8,716 nt of DNA from Leptospira ainazelensis (GTDB lineage Bacteria; Spirochaetota; Leptospiria; Leptospirales; Leptospiraceae), in the NCBI RefSeq assembly GCF_016918785.1, contig NZ_JAFFPT010000012.1, forward strand, positions 1 through 8,716, given 5' to 3'. Positions 1 to 6,904 of this stretch are shown piece by piece. Position 1 is the first letter of the stretch, and each line of letters begins with the position of its first letter. Below the pieces are notes generated by a model, which was not told where the DNA came from, made no database searches, and saw nothing but the letters and a program-made list of their open reading frames with translations. Made by a program: the position numbers and the translations under genes.

Positions 1-76
1 AGCAATGTGCCGGAGGCCGGAGTGAGCGCGAGCGGGAACCGTGAGTCGCGAACGAAGTGAGAAGCCGAAGTTAGAC
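1..76. repeat. attC-like repeat A (right part only, cut by window edge)
   Basis: Right-hand part of the array repeat. It carries the small GCC-GGA-GGC hairpin segment, the stretch GAACCGTGAGTCGCG, the inner arm GAGAAGCC, a GAA spacer and the terminal R box GTTAGAC (70-76). The flank beyond it, GTTAGACGATCGTGCGTGC, is complementary to the left flank of the next repeat (888-904), with one extra base and one G-T wobble. It therefore belongs to the same cassette as vapBC, whose stop codon lies 18 bases beyond the R box. The left half is outside the window. Confidence 0.85.
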
Positions 77-94
77 GATCGTGCGTGCCCTAAT

Positions 95-520
95 TTAAGA
101 TTTGATCATCTCAGAATTAATAATATTCAATGCCTTACCTTTTTTCGTTTTGTAAAAAAGGAAATCACTATCTAATGTTAAAATATCTTTTATTCCATAA
201 ACTTCGGAAAGACTTACAAGAGAAGCATCCGCAAAATCCATAGGTCGATCGGAATATTTCTCCATATAATGATAAATCAATGTGAAATGCTCATTGTCTT
301 GATTTAAAATTGTAATTGCACCGTCTTTAATCCATTCGATAAAAGAATTCTGAATTTTCTTATTATCTGATAGCAAATATGAAACTTCCGTTACAACTGC
401 TAAAGTTGTGAATAATCTTCCTTTGAAATCTTTAAGAAAAGAACGAATTCTGGTACAATATGCATCAGATTCATCGAAGAATGCTACGATCGGCCCAGTA
501 TCGATAATTGCTTTTATCAT
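95..520 (-). CDS. vapC: VapC-type PIN-domain ribonuclease toxin
   Basis: A 141-residue protein of normal VapC length. PIN-domain toxins are Mg-dependent endoribonucleases that usually cut tRNA or rRNA when freed from their antitoxin. Visible motifs are the N-terminal IIDTGP (Asp7), TEVSYLL (Glu45), MDFADASL (Asp95 and Asp98) and TLDSDF (Asp117 and Asp119). These fit the acidic residues of the PIN metal site in their usual order, so the toxin appears intact. The start ATG overlaps the stop of the upstream antitoxin by 4 bases (ATGA), indicating translational coupling. The stop codon is 18 bases from repeat A, the usual place for a cassette gene relative to its attC. The RNA target cannot be told from sequence. 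Confidence 0.9.
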   Translation of the reverse strand: MIKAIIDTGPIVAFFDESDAYCTRIRSFLKDFKGRLFTTLAVVTEVSYLLSDNKKIQNSFIEWIKDGAITILNQDNEHFTLIYHYMEKYSDRPMDFADASLVSLSEVYGIKDILTLDSDFLFYKTKKGKALNIINSEMIKS

Positions 521-768
521 TTACCTTTTTGCTTTTTCAATATCGCATCTTTAATATGCTTTTGGTGATTTACTGATTTGTCTGAAATCCCGCTTTTATA
601 TTGGCCAAAGTATTTCTCACCTAATTCATAAGCTGATGGTTTCTGAGCAAAGTTATCAATATAATAAACTAAAGATTCTTTAATGACTTCTGATTTACTT
701 TTATTCTCAATTTTCGCTACTTCTGATAATTTCTTTTCTAATTCTGGGGGTAATCGAAGACTAATCAT
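517..768 (-). CDS. vapB: VapB-type ribbon-helix-helix antitoxin
   Basis: An 83-residue protein beginning MISLRLPPELEKKLSEVAK, then KSKSEVIKESLVYYID. This is a CopG/Arc-like ribbon-helix-helix with the beta strand at residues 1-7 and two helices to about residue 38. The charged C-terminal tail would be the part that wraps and neutralises the PIN toxin. It is first in a two-gene operon with the toxin (4-base overlap). An AAGAGG ribosome-binding site (plus-strand 775-780) precedes the ATG. A perfect inverted repeat immediately upstream (780-799) is the likely operator for autoregulation. The family subtype is not certain, but its position beside a PIN toxin supports the role. Confidence 0.87.
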   Translation of the reverse strand: MISLRLPPELEKKLSEVAKIENKSKSEVIKESLVYYIDNFAQKPSAYELGEKYFGQYKSGISDKSVNHQKHIKDAILKKQKGK

Positions 769-779
769 ACCTTGCCTCT

Positions 780-799
780 TGTATTACGTGTGTAATACA
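780..799 (-). promoter_or_regulatory. Probable VapBC autoregulatory operator
   Basis: Perfect inverted repeat TGTATTAC-GTGT-GTAATACA (8-bp arms, 4-base centre) ending 11 bases before the antitoxin start. A TTGACA hexamer reads toward the operon at plus-strand 810-815, but I see no convincing -10 box 16-18 bases from it, so the promoter itself is only partly supported. Ribbon-helix-helix antitoxins typically bind such palindromes together with their toxin. The rest of 769-897 shows nothing further. Confidence 0.65.
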
Positions 800-897
800 C
801 TTCCGTTTTTGTCAATAAAATTTTTGATTTTCACTTAATTATGAAAACGAATATATAAGTGCATTTTTTATTTCAAAATTTACTTAGCACGCATGTC

Positions 898-1081
898 GTC
901 TAACGAAGTAGGCTTCTCGACGTTGCGTCCGCAAGCGCCTGTGCGCGACGCGGTTGGCACGAGGTTCGAGCGACCTTAGTCGCGTCTTGCGAACCGAAGT
1001 GACAAAGCAATGTGCCGAAGGCCGGAGTGAGCGCGAGCGGGAACCGTGAGTCGCGAACGAAGTGAGAAGCCGAAGTTATGC
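898..1081. repeat. attC-like repeat B (184 bp)
   Basis: Bounded by R boxes GTCTAAC (898-904) and GTTATGC (1075-1081), which do not match each other. Each matches the far end of its own neighbouring cassette instead. The inner arms are GGCTTCTC (911-918) and GAGAAGCC. The apical part is GGTTCG (963-968) paired with CGAACC (990-995), enclosing GCGAC-CTTA-GTCGC (970-983). A side hairpin GCGC-CTGT-GCGC lies at 935-946. The 3' half carries GCCGAAGGC where repeats E-I carry GGCTTTAGCC; both are self-complementary. It sits directly after the stop codon of the AIPR gene. Confidence 0.88.
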
Positions 1082-1092
1082 GTCGTGGTTAA

Positions 1093-2871
1093 TTATTTAA
1101 GAAAATATTCTCTAATGTCTTCGTCCAAGAAATTAATTTTATAAAAGAGCTCATAATTTGGTGAACCTGTCTTAGGAAAATACTTTGTTCCTTTTCTTTT
1201 TTTTGATATAAACTCATCAAAGTCTTTCCAGTTTCTTAAACGATGAACTGTATGTAATTCTACAAGTTTAACTATATCTTCCAATTCTATTGGAATTTGT
1301 AATTTTAATATACCTATTGAAGCGATTACAGCCCATTTACCGTATATAAGCCCATATCCAACTTCCGAAATCGAATCAGATTTTTTTTGATATTTTTTCT
1401 CTTCATTAATCAATTTTTCGAATAATAGATAAGAGAAAAACATTTCTTTAAAGCTATTCGTATCACTTAATATTCTATAAAAAATGTCTTCCTGAAAAAT
1501 ATTCTCTTCACTAGTACGACGAGCAGCAGCTGGTTCACCTTTATAGGCCCAGTACGCCTTTAAAAAATCGAATCGATTTATAATGAATTGTCCATCAATA
1601 AACTTGCTCTGGTATCCTTCTTGGAATTCCCCCTTTTTGCGCTCATAAAAGTATCCGAAAGTTTCGAATATTCTAGATTGAAGCTCAATTTGAATCGGAT
1701 GATTTGACCGCCTATCCCCTTCGCTCACTTCGTTCTGCTGATTTGTTGCATTAGAAATTAATTCAATAAAATTTGGATCAATTTTATTTTCACTTTCAAT
1801 AGGAGTAATCACTTTCAGTAAGACCTCTTTTCCTATAAGCGGATTTTTCGATTTTCCTAGCGATTCTTCATATATTTTACTGATTGTGAACGCTGTTTGG
1901 CCTCCATTTAAAATTTGAGGTTTTGTTAGAATAATTTGTCCTTCATTCTGTTTGCCTGTGCTATCAGAAAAATTTAAATTCTCGGATATTAAAGTTATCC
2001 CGTTATTTAGTAAAGCAAAGCTATTCTTATCTTGATCTATTATGGTTGACTTAATCTTCTCATTTACTGACTTCTTCTGTAATTGAAGATAATTTCTTGG
2101 ATTATATTTTAAAATTGAGTTTTTATATTGACTCATAACTTTGGCTATCTCGATTATAGGAACAAACACTACTGTTACATTGTAATTTCCATACTCAGTT
2201 TCTATTAACTGTTTCAACCGAGGGTGTTCTTTATTTGAGAGTAATAATTTTATAATAATCTCATTAGGGTCATAATGAGTACTAGTGGCCAAAGGGAAAA
2301 GGAGTTCATTATATGTTTTTTCTGAATCGAATATCTGATATTCTGCATTATCAATAAGTTTCCTTATCTGAGAATCATTTAGCTTGTACAGGTTTCCCAG
2401 AAGAATAACCTGGTAATCATATCTAGCAATATCCCGAATACGCTGCAATTCGCTTTGAAAAGCTAAAATTTTAGCATTAAATTGCACACCATTACTATCT
2501 TCTTTTACACCTTTGATCAGATTTGATACTTCCATTTTTATCAAGTCATCAGTGCTCATTGACTTTGAATCAAAATTTTGGGAATTATTTCTAAACTTTG
2601 CTTGAATTAAATATAGTTTTTTTTGTTCATGATCAATGAAGTAAGCATCTAAACCTCCATCTTGTGTCCCGTCAGTAATTAATTTGTGACGATCAAGAAA
2701 GTCAGTAATTCCAAATTTCACTTTTAGAAATAAGTGTATAAACGATAAGGACCGTGCTTTATCCAAGCCAGCAACATCGGAATCATCAGGATGGTATGTT
2801 TTGTACGATGCAGGCGCTTCCAGATTCAATCTATCTAATACTTTTAATAGCATCGAATATTTGGATTTCAT
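1093..2871 (-). CDS. AIPR-family abortive-infection protein with nuclease-like N-terminus
   Basis: A 592-residue protein. The central motifs NNGITLI (about residues 289-295), LNGGQTAFTI (321-330) and NATNQQNEV (374-382) are characteristic of the AIPR (abortive infection phage resistance) family. The N-terminal region has GGLDAYFID (Asp75) followed by YLIQAKF (Gln90-x-Lys92). This resembles the D…(E/Q)xK core of a restriction-like PD-(D/E)XK fold, which would fit nucleic-acid cleavage on phage infection; that is inference. It is the only gene in its cassette. A TAAGGAGA ribosome-binding site (plus-strand 2884-2891) lies about 13 bases before the ATG, slightly long. Only about 34 bases separate the start from the cassette edge, so there is little room for a private promoter. 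The gene looks intact. Confidence 0.82.
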   Translation of the reverse strand: MKSKYSMLLKVLDRLNLEAPASYKTYHPDDSDVAGLDKARSLSFIHLFLKVKFGITDFLDRHKLITDGTQDGGLDAYFIDHEQKKLYLIQAKFRNNSQNFDSKSMSTDDLIKMEVSNLIKGVKEDSNGVQFNAKILAFQSELQRIRDIARYDYQVILLGNLYKLNDSQIRKLIDNAEYQIFDSEKTYNELLFPLATSTHYDPNEIIIKLLLSNKEHPRLKQLIETEYGNYNVTVVFVPIIEIAKVMSQYKNSILKYNPRNYLQLQKKSVNEKIKSTIIDQDKNSFALLNNGITLISENLNFSDSTGKQNEGQIILTKPQILNGGQTAFTISKIYEESLGKSKNPLIGKEVLLKVITPIESENKIDPNFIELISNATNQQNEVSEGDRRSNHPIQIELQSRIFETFGYFYERKKGEFQEGYQSKFIDGQFIINRFDFLKAYWAYKGEPAAARRTSEENIFQEDIFYRILSDTNSFKEMFFSYLLFEKLINEEKKYQKKSDSISEVGYGLIYGKWAVIASIGILKLQIPIELEDIVKLVELHTVHRLRNWKDFDEFISKKRKGTKYFPKTGSPNYELFYKINFLDEDIREYFLK

Positions 2872-2904
2872 ATAGTTTTATTATCTCCTTAGTTTAACCA
2901 TGAC

Positions 2905-3091
2905 GCATAACGAAAGAAGCTTGCCGACGTCGCGTCCCCGAGCGCCTGCGCGCGAAAGGGTCGCGAACTTCTCTTACTGAAAAACTCTTCTTTTACTATT
3001 TAGCCAAGTTCGCGAAGCGATGTGTCGAAGACCGAAGTGAGTCCGAACGGGAACCGTGAGTGACGAACGAAGCGGCAAGCGTTAGTTAGGC
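2905..3091. repeat. attC-like repeat C, second family (187 bp)
   Basis: R boxes GCATAAC (2905-2911) and GTTAGGC (3085-3091). This copy belongs to a distinct family. Its inner arms are GCTTGCC/GGCAAGC rather than GGCTTCTC/GAGAAGCC. Its apex is a perfect 10-bp stem TCGCGAACTT (2961-2970) with AAGTTCGCGA (3006-3015), closing a 35-base AT-rich loop instead of CTTA. The 3' half keeps GGGAACCGTGAGT, shared with the other family. It is almost identical to repeat D. Confidence 0.87.
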
Positions 3092-3207
3092 GATCGTTCC
3101 GCGAGCGTCAAGAAAATATATCGTTAAACCATTGCAACCTAATGAAACAGTTGCAGTTATCCCCCTAAAACACTTAGCCAACCCAAAGAAAAGCGAAGCG
3201 GAATGTC
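3092..3207. other. Gene-less cassette body (116 bp) between repeats C and D
   Basis: No credible open reading frame on either strand. The body has cassette ends GTTAGGCGATCGTTCCGC (left) and, reverse-complemented, GTTAGGCGACATTCCGC (right), so it is a genuine unit of the array and not a deletion scar. One internal hairpin is visible: TGCAAC (3133-3138) with GTTGCA (3150-3155), 11-base loop. It could carry a small RNA or a regulatory element, or be non-functional; the sequence does not decide. Confidence 0.6.
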
Positions 3208-3394
3208 GCCTAACGAAAGAAGCTTGCCGACGTCGCGTCCCCGAGCGCCTACGCGCGAAAGGGTCGCGAACTTCTCTTACTGAAAAACTCTTCTTTGACT
3301 ATTTAACCAAGTTCGCGAAGCGATGTGTCGGAGACCGAAGTGAGTCCGAACGGGAACCGTGAGTGACGAACGAAGCGGCAAGCGTTAGTTAGGC
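3208..3394. repeat. attC-like repeat D, second family (187 bp)
   Basis: R boxes GCCTAAC (3208-3214) and GTTAGGC (3388-3394). It differs from repeat C at only five positions, one of them in the left R box. It has the same 10-bp apical stem (3264-3273 with 3309-3318) and 35-base loop. C and D share the flank GTTAGGCGATCGTT beyond the right R box but differ beyond the left one. This suggests that the right flank travels with the repeat body and that exchange happens at the left box. Confidence 0.87.
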
Positions 3395-3649
3395 GATCGT
3401 TTGCCCAACCGGAATCACGGTGAACCGCGGGGACTGCTTGGGGCTCAAAAAACATACATCACAGAAAAAGTAACTTTTGAACTTTAAAGTTTTTCCTGCA
3501 AGGAAAGACCAAAACAGAAAAACCCTAACATTTCTAACTTAATCTTTGGATTAGAAATCAAGTTAGTCTAGCAAAGAGAAACAATCCGAAATTTCCCCTT
3601 GCCCCGCTTCGTCCCCGCCCGTTCTTCCGTCATCCCCTGGGCAAATGTC
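3395..3649. other. Gene-less cassette body (255 bp) between repeats D and E
   Basis: No convincing gene; the longest non-repeat reading frame is a 21-codon minus-strand ORF. It holds several small inverted repeats: a perfect 12-bp palindrome AACTTTAAAGTT (3480-3491); TTTCC-TGCAA-GGAAA (3492-3506); and CTAACTT (3534-3540) with AAGTTAG (3560-3566), which encloses an AATC/GATT pair. The part at 3590-3645 is G/C-rich and unlike the AT-rich remainder, suggesting a composite origin. The ends TTTGCCCA at both cassette edges (inverted) show it is a whole cassette. A structured small RNA is possible but unproven. Confidence 0.55.
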
Positions 3650-3834
3650 GCATAACGAAAGAGGCTTCTCGACGTTGCGTCCGCAAGCGCTTTTGCGCGA
3701 TGCGGTTGGCACGAGGTTCGAGGCGCCTTAGCGCCGTCCCGCGAACCGAAGCGACAAAGCAATGTGGCTTTAGCCCGGAGTGAGCGCGAGCGGGAACCGT
3801 GAGTCGCGAACGGAGCGAGAAGTCGAAGTTAGAC
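3650..3834. repeat. attC-like repeat E (185 bp)
   Basis: R boxes GCATAAC (3650-3656) and GTTAGAC (3828-3834). First-family copy with arm GGCTTCTC and GAGAAGTC, where one base change leaves a G-T pair. Its apical hairpin is GGCGC-CTTA-GCGCC (3722-3735), a fully compensated variant of the GCGAC/GTCGC version in repeats B and G. The side hairpin segment is GGCTTTAGCC. It lies 42 bases beyond the stop of the 225-residue lipoprotein gene. Confidence 0.88.
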
Positions 3835-3876
3835 GAAGTGCCGCTTTCGCTTATATTTGAAAAATCTGAATTCATT

Positions 3877-4554
3877 TTAATCTTGAGAATTTAGTAAAAA
3901 TTTATTGGGAGTGCGAATAACTTCAGAATTATCCTGAAAATGAAAATTCTCACCGTTTTTTTTGGAGTCATACTTTTCAAATTCAATTACCTCGATAACA
4001 CGGTTGTTTAATATCCTAAACTTTCCTAGTGAATAACTATCTTGTTTTATTTCACATTCATACTGTTCGCATTTTATATTTATATCTTCGTAGCGATTTC
4101 GATCTAATCCAAAATAGCATAATTTAATTTTTCCATTTTCCTTTTTGAACTCTAAACCTTCGATTTCATCAAAACCAACTATTTTTTCGAATTCGGAAAA
4201 TGATCCCCATTGACCCAAGAATGATTCAATATTAGAGCTACTTAATTCTCTTTTTAAAATTGGAACTTCGTTAGTAAAATGCTCTGAAAGAGCGTAACCT
4301 TCGGCCATGCCATGCTGAATTTTGAATATTTTTAGAATTTTGAACGTTTGCAAGTTGAACCTTGTAAGCTGATCAATGACCGCAACGCCTACTCTTTCAT
4401 TTAAGTCTTCGACCTTACTTTCTTGAAGTTCAGGATCTAAATAAAATGGGACAATCTGATTTTCTTTTACATACATGATCTGCGATTTGAAATTTGGATC
4501 ACGGCCAAAACAGGATAGAAAAACCATTACTAGAAATATTATTTTATTATTCAT
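3877..4554 (-). CDS. Putative lipoprotein of unknown function
   Basis: A 225-residue protein starting MNNKIIFLVMVFLSCFGRDPNF. It has a very short hydrophobic signal and a candidate lipidated Cys at residue 15 (…VFLS-C), acceptable for the loose spirochete lipobox but not for a strict one. An upstream in-frame extension into the repeat exists but encodes the repeat itself, so I chose the ATG directly before the signal peptide; a GGA lies about 6 bases ahead of it. The mature part is polar, rich in Lys, Glu, Asn and Phe, with two nearby cysteines (CEQYEC) and no motif I recognise. It is the only gene of its cassette and is probably anchored in a membrane facing the periplasm or cell surface. 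Confidence 0.7.
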   Translation of the reverse strand: MNNKIIFLVMVFLSCFGRDPNFKSQIMYVKENQIVPFYLDPELQESKVEDLNERVGVAVIDQLTRFNLQTFKILKIFKIQHGMAEGYALSEHFTNEVPILKRELSSSNIESFLGQWGSFSEFEKIVGFDEIEGLEFKKENGKIKLCYFGLDRNRYEDINIKCEQYECEIKQDSYSLGKFRILNNRVIEVIEFEKYDSKKNGENFHFQDNSEVIRTPNKFLLNSQD

Positions 4555-4578
4555 TACAATTCCATTTTGCGGCATTTC

Positions 4579-4763
4579 GTCTAACGAAAGAGGCTTCTCG
4601 ACGTTGCGTCCGCAAGCGCCTGTGCGCGACGCGGTTGGCACGAGGTTCGAGCGTCCTTAGACGCGTCTCGCGAACCGAAGTGACAAAGCAATGTGGCTTT
4701 AGCCCGGAGTGAGCGCGAGCGGGAACCGTGAGTCGCGAACGGAGTGAGAAGCCGAAGTTAGAC
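4579..4763. repeat. attC-like repeat F (185 bp)
   Basis: R boxes GTCTAAC (4579-4585) and GTTAGAC (4757-4763). First-family copy. Its apical hairpin is GCGTC-CTTA-GACGC (4651-4664), another compensated variant. It follows the HEPN gene stop by 26 bases. The cassette ends on its right side match GTTAGACGTAGTTGGCCA against GTTAGACGTAATTGGCCA, a single G/A difference in 18 positions. Confidence 0.88.
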
Positions 4764-4789
4764 GTAGTTGGCCATTCGATTTTAAAAAG

Positions 4790-5179
4790 TCACTTTCTAA
4801 TTAATATTTCTGCCCAATCAAAAGCTTGTTGTGCTAAAGAAATAGCCTTTTCATACTCAGGTAAAAGAATCTCTTCATAATCACCAGGATATCGAGTGGA
4901 CACGGCGTAATCCGTAAGTATAGTTAATTCTTTAAAAAAATCTGGTCTTTCGACTTCTAAAGGTAGGGACGAAATAAGATTTTTTATATTATGAGTAAAC
5001 TCAAAATCTATATTATAACTTATTAGGACCGCTTTCAGCGATTTTTCTGCGGATTGCTGTGCATGATAACATAGCTGATTAAAAAGAATCTCTTCACGAT
5101 CACCAAGTTTAGATAACAATAAATCACTTTTCGCATGAATCAGCCAAGTATTCGGTAAACTCGGGTCATCAAGCGGCAT
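4790..5179 (-). CDS. HEPN-domain protein, partner of the upstream nucleotidyltransferase
   Basis: A 129-residue HEPN protein with TWLIHAKSDLLL (residues 11-22), the family signature CYHAQQSAEKSLKAVLI (38-53), FTHNIKNL (61-68) and STRYPGD (94-100). HEPN proteins paired with minimal nucleotidyltransferases form type VII toxin-antitoxin modules, in which HEPN is an RNase toxin silenced by modification. The catalytic RX4-6H motif of active HEPN RNases is not evident here, so its activity is uncertain. I placed the start at the ATG at 5179, which gives family-typical length and an 11-base overlap with the upstream gene; ATGs 15 and 27 bases further upstream are possible but would increase the overlap. 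Confidence 0.82.
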   Translation of the reverse strand: MPLDDPSLPNTWLIHAKSDLLLSKLGDREEILFNQLCYHAQQSAEKSLKAVLISYNIDFEFTHNIKNLISSLPLEVERPDFFKELTILTDYAVSTRYPGDYEEILLPEYEKAISLAQQAFDWAEILIRK

Positions 5180-5477
5180 ATAGCTCGATCCCATTTTTAA
5201 GTGCATGAAAGTAAATAAGATGGTGCGAATTAGAATATTTTTCTAACGTTTCTTCAGTTACCACAACGAAATCGTAAGGTCTTTCTATGTTTTCAATGTT
5301 TTGATAAAGGAATTGGGCAGTTTTTCTTTTATTCGTTCCTTTGGGCATAACGATTAGAATATCGTAATCGCTGTGTTTATTAAATGAGCCTGTAGCTCTC
5401 GATCCAAAAAGAACTATTTTTAAAGGATTTACGAGATTAATAACCTGCGTCTTTAAATTTTCCAAATCTCTGTCCAT
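5169..5477 (-). CDS. MNT-type minimal nucleotidyltransferase antitoxin
   Basis: A 102-residue protein. LFGSRATG (residues 23-30) followed by SDYD (36-39) is the GSx10-12DxD active-site signature of the pol-beta nucleotidyltransferase fold, and Asp69 in RPYDFVVV is the likely third metal ligand, so the site is complete. In known MNT/HEPN pairs this enzyme adds nucleotides to its HEPN partner and inactivates it. The frame is open upstream to a TTG at 5516, but the ATG at 5477 gives the usual N-terminus; neither has a strong ribosome-binding site. It is first in the operon and overlaps the HEPN gene. The 5517-5620 leader shows no clear promoter. Confidence 0.85.
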   Translation of the reverse strand: MDRDLENLKTQVINLVNPLKIVLFGSRATGSFNKHSDYDILIVMPKGTNKRKTAQFLYQNIENIERPYDFVVVTEETLEKYSNSHHLIYFHALKNGIELYAA

Positions 5478-5620
5478 GAACCACACAATGCGGGTGCAAT
5501 CCAAAAAATCAAGCAATTGCTTTTAATCTATTTTTAAGAATTTTCTTCAAATTGAAAGAGTCGATTTATAGCTTTCTCCAGGAACTTACTTTTCGTTCAA
5601 TTTTAGCCTTGGCCAATTAC

Positions 5621-5805
5621 GTCTAACGAAAGAGGCTTCTCGACGTTGCGTCCGCAAGCGCCTGTGCGCGATGCGGTTGGCACGAGGTTCGAGCGACCTT
5701 AGTCGCGTCTCGCGAACCGAAGTGACAAAGCAATGTGGCTTTAGCCCGGAGTGAGCGCGAGCGGGAACCGTGAGTCGCGAACGAAGTGAGAAGCCGTAGT
5801 TATGC
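5621..5805. repeat. attC-like repeat G (185 bp)
   Basis: R boxes GTCTAAC (5621-5627) and GTTATGC (5799-5805). First family, about 59% G+C (110 of 185 by my count) against AT-rich genes around it. The apical hairpin is GCGAC-CTTA-GTCGC (5693-5706). The spacer between the inner arm and the right R box is GTA rather than GAA. The stop of the C1q-like gene lies only 12 bases beyond it. Confidence 0.88.
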
Positions 5806-5817
5806 GACGGTGTTTTG

Positions 5818-6384
5818 TTATTCTGAAATTTTTGTAACTGTAAGCACTTGAGAGTACCCGCTATTAACGGCTATATCCAAGTTCCCACCTGAGGATTGAA
5901 ATCCTTGTAGCCTAATAAAATCCCCGGATGCTAATCTGTAGATTGATTCTGTTGAAATATTAGTTAAATCGGTTGTGGCAGCAGGAACCGCAGTGGATCC
6001 TATCACAGATAAATCATTAAGAACTATATTTACTTTTCTAATTCCTGTTGCATTCTGAGCATAAGAGAGTTGGCCCAATACATGATATAACCCGGCATTT
6101 TTAATTGTTAACTTAGTTGGGTCAGTAAGTGAAAAAATATTATTCGTATCATATACGACACTATCAAAGCTAATTGCAATTGGTGTAGAATTTACAGTAT
6201 TAGAGACGATGTTTCTGTAAACTCTAGTGTTGCCAAGTGTGATAATTCTGTTAGAATTAGCTATTGAAATTAGGGACAAAAGCTCTAATTGTTCTATTTT
6301 TCTTTCTTCCTCCGCCTCGCCGATAGTAAATCGGCAATTAGTTATACTTACCAGAATAAGAAGAATAGTTATTCTTTTTTTCAT
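5818..6384 (-). CDS. Lipoprotein with C1q/TNF-like jelly-roll domain
   Basis: A 188-residue protein. The signal peptide MKKRITILLILVSITN-C ends in a spirochete-style lipobox with Cys17, Asn at -1 and Ile at -3. After a short charged linker (GEAEEERK) comes a beta-rich domain (about residues 60-186) with the pattern AGLYHVLGQLSYAQ…GIRKVNIVLNDLSVIG…YRLASGDFIRLQGFQSS. This resembles the C1q/TNF superfamily repeats found in many bacterial secreted proteins. An AAGGA ribosome-binding site sits 7 bases before the ATG. It is the sole gene of its cassette; the stop codon lies within a few bases of the inverted cassette end. It is probably surface- or periplasm-exposed; the ligand is unknown. Confidence 0.72.
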   Translation of the reverse strand: MKKRITILLILVSITNCRFTIGEAEEERKIEQLELLSLISIANSNRIITLGNTRVYRNIVSNTVNSTPIAISFDSVVYDTNNIFSLTDPTKLTIKNAGLYHVLGQLSYAQNATGIRKVNIVLNDLSVIGSTAVPAATTDLTNISTESIYRLASGDFIRLQGFQSSGGNLDIAVNSGYSQVLTVTKISE

Positions 6385-6418
6385 TTTTTTTCCTTAATAA
6401 TTATTTTAAAACACTGTC

Positions 6419-6605
6419 GCATAACGAAAGAGGCTTCTCGACGTTGCGGCCGCAAGCGCTTGTGCGCGACGCGGTTGGCACGAGGTTCGAGTGAGCCTTA
6501 GCGAACGTCTCGCGAACCGAAGTGACAAAGCAATGTGGCTTTAGCCCGGAGTGAGCGCGAGCGGGAACCGTGAGTCGCGAACGAAGTTAGAAGCCGAAGT
6601 TAGAC
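6419..6605. repeat. attC-like repeat H (187 bp)
   Basis: R boxes GCATAAC (6419-6425) and GTTAGAC (6599-6605). First family. The apical hairpin is GTGAGC-CTTA-GCGAAC (6491-6506), which pairs with two adjacent G-A oppositions, a well-known stable tandem. The right inner arm reads TTAGAAGCC, losing one pair. It lies 17 bases beyond the stop of the XRE antitoxin gene. Confidence 0.87.
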
Positions 6606-6622
6606 GGCGTCTGCTTTCAAAT

Positions 6623-6904
6623 TTAAGCGATATTCTTGCGAGATCGAACCTTTACTTCCAAATCTAACGCGTGACAGACTTTCAAAAAAGTAGCAAGATT
6701 ACAATTTATCCCATTTTCAATTTTTGAAAGTTGCTGTTGAGTTACGTGAGCCATTTTCGCAAGCTCTGATTGGGAAAGGCCTTTCTTTTCTCGTAAATCA
6801 TGTAATTCTAAAGACAAACTAATTAATTCCCTTTCTTCTTGAATTTTTTCTTTGAATTTTTCATTCTTAATTTTAGTTTTTAAATGGGTTTGGAATGATT
6901 TCAT
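6623..6904 (-). CDS. higA: HigA-type XRE-family antitoxin
   Basis: A 93-residue protein with a helix-turn-helix of the XRE/Cro type at about residues 33-87: LHDLREKKGLSQSELAKMAH, then VTQQQLSKIENG, the classic recognition-helix segment. The N-terminal 30 residues are highly charged (KTKIKNEKFKEKIQEERE). It is second in the operon, its ATG overlapping the toxin stop by 4 bases (ATGA). Toxin-first order is the hallmark of HigBA-type loci. It should neutralise the toxin and repress the operon through the palindrome at 7292-7313. Confidence 0.85.
   Translation of the reverse strand: MKSFQTHLKTKIKNEKFKEKIQEERELISLSLELHDLREKKGLSQSELAKMAHVTQQQLSKIENGINCNLATFLKVCHALDLEVKVRSRKNIA

Noticed and set aside
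2961..3015. Rho-independent terminator in repeat C
   Set aside because: The 10-bp stem is strong, but its loop is 35 bases and no T-run follows the stem on either strand.
3132..3362. Plus-strand 76-codon reading frame
   Set aside because: Most of it runs through repeat D and repeats the same spurious peptide seen in other repeat copies; no ribosome-binding site or family resemblance.
3577..3639. 21-codon minus-strand ORF starting after AGGGG in the second gene-less cassette
   Set aside because: Too short, G/C-rich low-complexity context, no recognisable product; kept only as a remark.
3568..3875. Minus-strand reading frames of 64 and 81 codons
   Set aside because: They are translations of repeat E and its edges, with Arg/Ala/Ser-rich composition from the GC-rich repeat; no protein signature.
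4475..4712. Two plus-strand reading frames opposite the lipoprotein start
   Set aside because: Antisense shadows of the lipoprotein gene running into repeat F.
6289..6501. Plus-strand 70-codon frame
   Set aside because: Antisense to the C1q-like gene start and then repeat H; ends in the same repeat-derived peptide as at 4494-4712.
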